Source: Adiantum capillus-veneris (lineage: Eukaryota > Streptophyta > Polypodiopsida > Polypodiales > Pteridaceae). From it: a stretch of 64,000 bases of DNA. The position numbers and the translations under genes are program-made. The DNA is taken from positions 69,994,935 to 70,058,934 of the forward strand of contig CM043950.1 in the NCBI GenBank assembly GCA_014529385.2, in the 5' to 3' direction. Positions 55,443-64,000 of the stretch are shown here, one piece after another; position 1 is the first letter of the stretch; every line of letters begins with the position of its first letter. The notes beneath the pieces were generated by a model. The model had not been told where the DNA came from. It searched no databases and worked only from the letters and a program-made list of their open reading frames with translations.

Positions 55443-57904
55443 TAATGTGTACTGAGCATTCTACCACACTGCCTTTTTTAGTCTTTTACTTATGCTCAAA
55501 ATCTCAAATGCTTAATTCCTTGCTTTGTTGGGTAATTACAAATGCTTTTTTACATTAGAAATATTGGTACAACTGTACATTTGAGATTTTCTTTAGCTAA
55601 AGCATATGTTTGATAACCTTGGCACTGTTAATTGCACATCAACAGATGGTTTCTTTTTGCTTCCAGCCTGGTACTATTTACGTACTTTCTCACTCTAGTT
55701 TTTTGTTGCTTGACAAAAAAGTGACATCAACTCTATGGTTATTGACCAGGTTGTTACCTAAATGTGGTAATATGGCGTAACATATCTGAATGCGCTGATG
55801 ACTGGTTGATACTCTGAAATATTATGTGATGGTTCATACTCTGGTGGGGTATGAGGAGATTCATGGAAACTTTTGAAAGATTGATGGTTTTTTTTGAAGT
55901 AAAATTGATACTTATGGTAAGATTAGTGGCATTGCTGGTTATACTGCCAAAATCTGAATTGCTGGTTACATAACATCTAACCTTCACATGTTGCTTGGAT
56001 ATCTGGCTTACCTTTGGTTTTTTACATTCATATTCCACTTCATCTAGTGATGATGCTACCATAAAATATATTTTGGTTTTTACTATTTGCTTTGATTTAC
56101 AATAAATGGAACCTTCTGCTTGTTGCCTGGATGCGTGGCTTAGATCTGGTTTTTTCCATATATACACTACATATAGTTCTTGGTGATGGTACTGCCATAA
56201 AAACCTTTTATATACATACATATTCTGGTTCTTTATTGTTTACTACTTGAGATTTGGCATAAACTAAGATTCTGACCGAATTGGGTATAGTGTTACTCTG
56301 GCTCTGGTTTTTTTGCTGGTTTCCAGTCTTGCTCATTGTACTTAGCAATTTATTACAAAAACTATGCAATCTCTGTAGTAATTGCTTATGAATACTTGGT
56401 TACATACTACCTGTGGTGGGTCTTTATATGATAACAGAGGGAAACCCGATGGCCTTGACTGGCTAAACTGGATTGTTTATATCAGGTGCTTCATTATGCA
56501 GATATCTTCTGCGTACTATGTTTAAGATTGGAAACATGGTTTTCTCTGCTGGCTATGTATTGATAAAAGATCTGATCTATAGCTCATTTATGCTGGCCTT
56601 TTAATCGTGGTCTCTACATATGGATAAATGATCTGGTTTTTGGTGATTTACTACCTAAGTTTGTTATGGTATTATGATTTGGGGGAGACTTTTTTGACTT
56701 ACAAAACATCTAACCTTCACCTGTTGCTTGGATATCTAGCTTAGATCTGGTTTTTTACATACATATTCCACTACATCTAGTGATGATGCTACCATAAAAC
56801 ATATTCTAGTTTTTATTGTTTGCTTTGAATTACAATAAATGGAAGCTTCTGCTTGTTGCCTGGATGCCTGGCTTAGATCTGGTATTTTTTATATATACAC
56901 TACATCTAGTTCTTGCTGATGGTACTGCCATAAAAACCTTTTATATACATACATATTCTGGTTCTTTATGCTTTACTACTTGAGATTTGGCATAAACTAA
57001 GATTCTGATCGAGATGGGTACAACGTTACTCTGGCTTTGGCTAATACTTCTCTGGCTTTGGCTGGTACTTCTCTGAGCTGATGGTTCAACTTTTACTTTA
57101 GCTTCAAAGGGAACCCTTTATGGAGTGTAGTATAGTGCTAGAAAATATGCATAACCTGCTGCATAATATAGGATGAATTAGTGACTTCAAGTTCTTGATA
57201 TCTGGCTTAAAAATTGGTGAAATGATAACCCTAGTTGATTCTGGCCTTGAAGGGCTCCACCTCGAGCCATATTTTAGGAGTGAGGAAATACAATACTGAG
57301 GTGGGGGCACTTGTTTGCTTTGATTTACCTACACCTTGACTGCTGATTACTGGTTGGCCATTTTGGATGTCTGGCTTAGTCCCGAAATTGTTTTTTGGTG
57401 GTAATTTACCACCTGGTTTTGGTGCACTGAGTTGTTGGAAGTTTTACTTGAAAAATCTGAGAGAATATCTTTTATGATCTAGGCAAATCTGCTCATTTGG
57501 TCCCTATGGTTTAATAGAAATAAAGTATTGAAATTTGGCTTCAACACATAATAGGTTGGATTTCTTCGGGCCAAATATGGCTTAAAACTGGATAATTGTA
57601 CTTTGGGCTTGCTCATTAAGCTTGGAAAAAGCTATCTAAAAAACTTTTTCATACAATGTTTTGCTAAAGAAATACCTTGAATGATATGGTATAGAGATGA
57701 CTGCTTCTCAGTAATAGGTTGCAATAAAGAAGAACTCTTATTAAACATGTGAAGTAATTTTGGTAGGATTACTTTGTATGCAGAAAAAACCTTGAGATAT
57801 TATCTACCTTAATGTATAGGACAGTAGCTAGTCTAATAATTTTTAAGTTTGACATGGATAACAACTGATAGGTTCTTTGAAGCCTGCCATATGTCGCCTG
57901 CAAG

Positions 57905-57940
57905 TCTAACATATCTGTTGTCTTGACTATATGGATGCAG
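57905..57940 (+). CDS. Candidate 12-codon internal exon
   Basis: 36 bases between an acceptor-like ctgcaag and the donor-like cag/gtgaga. The same sequence is unchanged in copy B (62156-62191). In phase 0 it reads SNISVVLTIWMQ and would join in frame to the candidate last exon at 58471. The acceptor is weak. Confidence 0.25.
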
Positions 57941-58197
57941 GTGAGAACTCTATCTTGGCTTAAAAAGGTTTAGCTTGCTGCAGTCCCGACTTTGAAAACA
58001 CTTGGTGATTTAATTGGGATAGTTCTGATACCTTTGTATAAACTCATTTGGAATGATACTTCGTTCTTATTATGATGTACAGCTATGAATCAAAGACTAA
58101 GTTGTTTCTGTACTAATCTTTGCCTAGACATCTATAGCCAGTTGTCTTTTGAACGTCTTGTTCCTTGGTGTGTTTATTTATAAAAGTAAAACAGATA

Positions 58198-58216
58198 CAC
58201 ACACACACACACACAC
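58198..58216. repeat. Short (AC)n tract
   Basis: About nine AC units. Confidence 0.9.
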
Positions 58217-58470
58217 CTAAACACCAGGCCCTCCCAAGCAATTGGGTGGACCGGGAAGCTAGCTTTGGATCTTCTTGTCTATGGGATTGGATTGACCCAC
58301 TGTCTATAAATCCTTAACTGGTTGACATGTGTTAGGTGTGTCTCCTTGAATTTAGTTTGGATTCCTACTCACGACTATTGTAGTCTTTTCTGGCTCGGTC
58401 ACCTTTAAGTAGTAGGTTAATCCAATTTTACTCACCTATGCTTAAGCAAATTATATTTTGACAATTACAG

Positions 58471-58554
58471 GAACATGCTACCTATTACACATATGATGAT
58501 TTTTTGGAACAAGAGGACAAGCTTGGTGTTTTTCATCCAAAGGCTACTCAATGA
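58471..58554 (+). CDS. Candidate terminal exon, host gene fragment
   Basis: A strong acceptor (ttttgacaattacag) at 58456-58470 is followed by 27 codons to TGA: an acidic, Tyr-rich stretch containing YYTYDDFLEQEDK, then GVFHPK. Codon content looks protein-like, unlike the surrounding T-rich sequence. It lies just right of copy A and has no partner after copy B, so copy B would lack this end. I do not recognise the protein. Earlier exons would lie in copy A or further left. Confidence 0.4.
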   Translation, partial: EHATYYTYDDFLEQEDKLGVFHPKATQ

Positions 58555-58730
58555 CAACCATACTTTCTCAAACTGGTGACAAAGCCTTAAAACTCCTACA
58601 GGAGTAATGTCTTCCTTGAAGATGATATCTTATATTATATTAGTACAAACAATTCTACCCTTTTCAGGGACACTTCAACTTGGCACTTCTATGCTAAAGA
58701 CTTTTGTTTAACTCATCCTATGATGAGGCA
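58555..58730. other. Possible 3' untranslated region
   Basis: Follows the candidate terminal exon; no coding signal. Confidence 0.25.
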
Positions 58731-58777
58731 GTAGGCCCATACACAATGGGCCTACTACCGAAACCCATTGTGTATGG
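58731..58777. repeat. Two overlapping, mutually exclusive hairpins
   Basis: Arms gtaggccc (58731-58738) and gggcctac (58748-58755) pair perfectly. Arms ccatacacaatggg (58737-58750) and cccattgtgtatgg (58764-58777) also pair perfectly. The two stems share bases, so only one can form at a time. Confidence 0.8.
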
Positions 58778-58794
58778 AGCCTGGGTTAGGGCGG

Positions 58795-59222
<428 letters not shown>

Positions 59223-62200
59223 TTGCTTGGGTTAGTTAGAACCAATCTTTTGGAACATGGTCCCAGTGGGAGAATTCCCTAAAGAATTCTCTATACCTAT
59301 TAGTGCTCCCCTCTCGGTTACGCTCTGCATTACTAGTAGGTTGCTCTGTCGAAGCATGTCTCTTCCCCTTCCACTCATGAAGTGTCAGGCTACATCTCGA
59401 TCAAAGGATCGGTGTCTTGACACAACTCTAAGCCATCAACTGTGTGGTATGATTCAAAAGGCATCCTTCCCCCCCTATGCTAGGTGTCTACGGCACCTCC
59501 ATAACTGCGGCGTCTGCAGCCTCTTCTACTATATAAGGTGAGGGGAACTCCATCACTTAGACTTGGTGTAGAATGGATGGGTAAGGTCAGTTTGATGCTT
59601 GGTTTTGCAATAATCTGTATCCACTGCTGCTGTGATGATGGCTTCACTTCAAAGGTTTTATTCATCGCCATTAATGTGTATTGAGCATTCTACCACACTG
59701 GCTTTTTTAGTCTTTTACTAAAGCTCAAAAACTCAAATGCTTAATTTCTTGATCTGTTGGGTAATTACAATAGGTTTTTTACATTAGAAATATTGGTAGA
59801 ACTGTACATTTGGGATTTTCTTTAGCTAAAGCATATGTTTGATAACCTTGGCACTGTTAATTGCACATCAACAGATGGTTTCTTTTTGCTTCCTGCCTGG
59901 TACTATTTACATAATTTCTCACTCTAGTTTTTTGTTGCTTGACAAGAAAGTGACACCAATTCTATGGTTACTGATCAGGTTGTTACCTAAATGTGGTAAT
60001 ATGGGGTAACTGATATGACTGCGCTGATCTCACTGGTTGATACTCTGAAATATTATGTGATGGTTCATACTTGGTGGGATATGAGGAGATTCATGGAAAC
60101 TAATGGTTTTTTTTTGCAGTAAAATTGATACTTATGGTAAGATTGGTGGCATTGCTGGTTATGCTACCAAAATCTGAATTGCTGGTTACATAACATCTAA
60201 CCTTCACCTGTTGCTTGGATATCTGGCTTAGATCTGGTTTTTTACATTCATATTCCACTTCATCTAGTGATGATGCTACCATAAAATGTATTCTGGTTTT
60301 TACTGTTTGCTTTGATTTACAATAAATGGAACCTTCTGCTTGTTGCCTGGATGCCTGGCTTAGATCTGGTCTTTTTCATATATACACTACATCTAGTTCT
60401 TGGTGATGGTACTGCCATAAAAACCTGTTATATACATACATATTCTGGTTCTTTATGCTTTACTACTTGAGATTTGGTATAAACTAAGATTCTGACCGAC
60501 TTGGGTATAGCTCTGGCTCTGGATTTTTTGCTAGTTTCCAATCCTGCTCACTTACTTAGAAACTTATTAAAAAACTATGCAATCTCTGTAGTAATTGCTT
60601 ATGAATAATTGGTTACATACTATCTGTGGTGGGTTTTGGTATGATAATAGAGGGGAACCTGGTGGCCTTGACTGGCTAAACTGGATTGTTTATATCATGT
60701 GCTTCAATATGCAGATATCTTCTATGTACTATGTTTAAGATTGGAAACATGGTTTTCTCTGCTGGCTATGTATTGATAGAAGATCTGATCTATAGCTCAT
60801 TTATGCTGGCCTTTTAATTGTGGTCTCTACATATGGATAAATGATATGGTTTTTGGTGATTTACTACCTAAGTTTGTTATGGTATTATGATTTGGGGGAG
60901 ACTATTTTGACTTACAAAACATCTAACCTTCACCTGTTGCTTGGATATCTGGCTTAGATCTGGTTTTTTACATACATATTCCACTACATCTAGTGATGAT
61001 GCTACCATAAAATATATTCTGGTTTTTACTGTTTGCTTTGACTTATAATAAATGGAACCTTCTGCTTATTGCCTGGATTCCTGGCTTAGATCTGGTCTTT
61101 TTTATATATACACTACATCTAGTTCTTGGTGATGGTACTACCATAAAAACCTTTTATATACATACATATTCTGGTTCTTTATGCTTTACTACTTGAGATT
61201 TGGCATAAACTAAGATTTTGATCGAGATGGGTATATTGTTACTCTGGCTCTGGCTAATACTTCTCTGCTTTGTTTGGTACTTCTCTGAGCTGATGGTTCA
61301 GGTTTTACTTTAGTTTCAAAGGGAACTCTTTATGGAGCATAGTATAGTGCTGGAAAATATGCATAACCTGCTGCATAACATTGGATGATTCAGTGACTTC
61401 AGGTTCTTGATATTTGGCTTAAAAATTGGTCGAATGATAACCCTAGTTGATTAGGGACTTGAAGGGCTCGACCTCGAGGCATATTTTAAGAGTGGGGAAA
61501 TACAATACTGAGAAAAATACAATACATAGGTGGGGGTACTTGTTTGCTTTGATTTACCTACACCTTGACTATTGATTACTGGTTGGACATTTTGGATATC
61601 TGGCTTATTCCCGAAATTGTTTTACAGCTGGCTTACTTGGGTTTTTTGGTGGTACTTTACTACCTGGTTTTGGTGCACTGAGTAGTTGGAAGGTTTACTT
61701 GAAAAATCTGAGAAAATATCTTTCATGATCTAGGCAAGTCTGCTCATTTGGTCCCTATGGTTTAACAGAAATAAAGTATTGAAATTTGGCTTCAACACAT
61801 AATTGGTTGGATTTCTTCGGGCCAAATATGGCTTAAAATTGGATAATTGTACTTCGGGCTTGCTCATTGAGCTTGGAAAAAGCTATCTAAAAAACTTTTT
61901 CATACAATGTTTTGCTAAAGAAATACCTTGAATGATACGGTATACAGATGACTGCTTCTCAGTAATAGGTTGTTATAAAGAAGAACTCTTATTAAACATG
62001 TGAAGTCATTTTGGTAGGATTACTTTGTATGCAGAAAAAACCTTGAGATATTATCTACCTTAATGTATAGGACAGTAGCTAGTCTAATAATTTTTAAGTT
62101 TGACATGGATAACAACTGATAGGTTCTTTGAAGCCTGCCATATGTCGCCTGCAAGTCTAACATATCTGTTGTCTTGACTATATGGATGCAGGTGAGAACT

Positions 62201-62273
62201 CTATCAAGGTTTAGCTTGCTGCAGTCCCGACTTTGAAAACACTTGGTGATTTGATTGGGATAGTTCTGATACT
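59223..62273 (+). repeat. Segmental duplication, copy B
   Basis: About 3.05 kb partner of copy A, with the same order of blocks: promoter-like region, two 310-bp units (60186-60500 and 60914-61222) and the 36-base candidate exon. It ends abruptly at gatagttctgatac, before any counterpart of the candidate last exon, so as a gene copy it would be truncated. Confidence 0.85.
59480..59671 (-). other. Conserved 63-codon minus-strand frame, copy B
   Basis: Partner of 55251-55442 with the same length and end (CRRRSYGGA). Confidence 0.25.
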
Positions 62274-63340
62274 AAGGCAAGCTTTTCCATGCATGGGAAC
62301 CCCCCCATATATTTTTGCCCTTTTATCAAAATATTTCCCATTATATAAGTTACTTTTGATTTTTTCTTCCTTTTTCACAAACGTTTTAGCCTTTATTAAA
62401 TAAATAATACTTATGCTAATCAATCACGATGTAGCATAATAAGTAAGCTTTCTTTATTGATCTCTCTTTTGACCTTAAATATTATATATATATATATTCT
62501 AGTATTTTCTAATATTTTTTTTTCATGTATGTATATTATTCCACTCTACCAAATATTTTATTCACTAGTTTTCATTTTCAAACCTCAACCCCACTTTCAA
62601 ATTTCAATAATACCTCCATCTAGATGATTGCCAATCTTTTCAACACTCTAGGTCATGTTTTCATACACATGAAGGAGCTTACACTTGAAGGCAAGAGAGA
62701 AGTCCACTCAAAGGGGACCACCAAAAGACTTTTGCAGCCACAAATAATACATTATTTGGCTGAATTTTTTAAGTAAAGAAGAACCCCGAATCTGAAGGAG
62801 CGTTCAACATGAAAGATGTAGCTCTTGATCTCAACTTTTAGCTCAATTTTTTTCAGAATTTTTTGGAGTTATGAACATGGAGATATGATTTTTGTAGTGG
62901 ACCCCAGTTTTCTTGTGTAATGGTGACACAGGCCATCCCCACTTTTCTTCCTTCTAGAATGGCTATGGTTCTACAAGTCTTCAAGCATGATTACAAGAGA
63001 CAAGGCTCTTTTAATGAGGTCTTGGCTAGTCTAGAGTAATTCTATCACCATTTTTGGAGGACCCATCCTCATCAACAAATATCCACCTTCGACAACCTCT
63101 CTTATAATTTTCTTACCTCTCTCTTCTCTCCCTAATAAGCTTATGTTATCCAAAGCTAGACTATTGTAAATATTTCCTATCCTCCACATCCTACCCACAT
63201 TCTCTCTTCTCTCTCTATTGACTCTGGTATTTTAAATAATGAGGAGACAAGATGGGAGCCACAGTCACATGCACCCCATTTTCCTAGTCACCAAAGTGGG
63301 ACACTCACCTCAAATAGAAATATTGCTAAATCCTTCCCTC
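62274..63340. other. No gene recognised; possible LTR sequence
   Basis: AT-rich with a (TA)n run near 62483 and purine-rich text such as gagttatgaacatggagatatg (about 62867), of the kind seen in plant gypsy LTRs. No partner copy is in the window, so I cannot assign it. Confidence 0.3.
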
Positions 63341-63410
63341 CTTCCCTATATAAGGAGGCCATGAGAGCTCACTTGGAGGAGAGAACACACACACACACAC
63401 ACACACTCAC
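63341..63410 (+). promoter_or_regulatory. TATA promoter-like segment
   Basis: ccctatataaggagg at 63345-63359, then a short (AC)n tract at 63385-63406. This looks like the promoter of an LTR or gene running off the right edge. Confidence 0.4.
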
Positions 63411-64000
63411 CTATCCATACACACTCTTGTGCTACATGCTTGTAGCATGAACCCTAATCACATAATCACAACACCATCATCATCACCATCACCATGCACA
63501 AAAGATGAGCACCACACCTCCACACCACTTGTAATTAAGGGTTGAAGGCACAATTTCAAGAAGAAGAAGGGTGGACACACTCATGATATTCCTCGCCATC
63601 AACTCCCATCTCTCCATTATGCCTCCTACGATCTTGTTCCCTTCTCATTTTCCTGCATACGCGACCTATTGTATTCATCTTTTGCAAGCAATCAACACAC
63701 TCCATCTTGGTGCCATACTTTGTGTCGCTTTGGATACATCTCATTGTGAGTATGGTATATGCTTGTTCCTTGCCATTTTTTTTTCTGCTTATGTTAAGGG
63801 GTGCGGATTCGCCACCATACACACACACACTCTCTCTCTCTCTCTCCCTCTGATATTCCTATCATCTTGCTACTTCCATCTTGAGGTGTGCGGATTCGCC
63901 ACCTCTTGTATGATAAGTGAGCATACTCGCAAGTTTCCCCTACCTCATTATCTTCCTTACTAATATGCATGAGTAGTAATCCCATTCTCACTCATTCACC
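63411..64000. other. Leader-like region, no gene recognised
   Basis: Contains a cat/cac-rich stretch, a short palindrome (tgctacatgcttgtagca near 63430), and two copies of gtgcggattcgccacc (63801-63816 and 63888-63903). Frames here show no family motif. Confidence 0.35.

Larger units (their letters stand above)
54995..58033 (+). repeat. Segmental duplication, copy A
   Basis: About 3.04 kb matching 59223-62273 at an offset of about 4.23 kb with frequent small differences. It starts ttgcttgggttagt and ends gatagttctgatac. It contains a TATA promoter-like region, T-rich intron-like sequence and two internal copies of a roughly 310-bp unit (55967-56284 and 56699-57010). It is probably the upstream part and long introns of a gene. 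Confidence 0.85.

Overview
This window is plant repeat DNA. It has no intact host gene that I can recognise. It is built from LTR retrotransposons nested inside one another, plus microsatellites and, at the right end, a duplicated intron-like region. The lineages (Ty1/copia primed by initiator-Met tRNA; long Ty3/gypsy elements primed by an Asp-type tRNA; a chromovirus remnant; a small hAT element) and the T-rich intron-like sequence indicate a land plant with a large, transposon-rich genome. A fern or other large-genome vascular plant fits, but the species is an inference I cannot confirm.

Layout. (1) 1-2651: an old region with a two-unit tandem repeat whose minus strand encodes Arg/His/Asp-rich peptide, then a decayed chromovirus integrase plus chromodomain on the minus strand. 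(2) 2652-10060: two diverged copies of one LTR face each other (left arm minus, 2652-2790 continued at 8363-8633; right arm plus, 9571-10046, followed by a primer-binding site). The left arm was split by copia element 1 (2791-8357, TSD GAGAG). (3) 10061-11076: a short leader and a long (TC)n tract. (4) 11077-53351: a hAT-type miniature element (8-bp TSD CCTACCAC, 17-bp perfect terminal inverted repeats) that grew to 42 kb by nesting. Copia element 2 (minus, TSD GTGTC) sits in it. Element 2 was hit twice, by gypsy element 3 (plus, 14274-28015, TSD AAAGG) and by gypsy element 4 (minus, 28955-52163, left TSD TCATT). Element 4 was in turn hit by copia element 5 (plus, 45677-50835, TSD GTATT). By eye the LTR pairs differ by about 8-9% (element 1), 4-5% (element 2), 2-3% (element 5) and 1% (element 3), which agrees with the nesting order. 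(5) 53360-64000: microsatellites, a 66-bp tandem repeat, and a roughly 3-kb segment present twice (54995-58033 and 59223-62273). A candidate terminal exon and a paired-hairpin sequence lie between the copies, and a promoter-like stretch lies at the right edge.

How the parts work. Copia elements 1, 2 and 5 are one family: gag with zinc knuckle, protease, integrase, reverse transcriptase and RNase H in a single frame, with 227-bp LTRs. All are broken, although element 2 keeps an unbroken 499-codon RT-RNase H frame. Gypsy elements 3 and 4 are related long elements (13.7 kb, and about 18 kb without its insertion). Their order is gag, several zinc knuckles, protease, RT, RNase H, integrase, GPY/F-like module, coiled coil, then a second retropepsin-like domain and a tail with W-x-P-K motifs. 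Each also has an extra gene between pol and the 3' LTR.

The most interesting signals are the shared post-integrase second protease of elements 3 and 4, the duplicated HHCC zinc-binding module in element 4, the eight copies of a GATCGCGATC-centred dyad confined to element 4, and an internal polypurine tract/LTR-like junction in element 3 identical over 20 bases to the 3' end of element 4.
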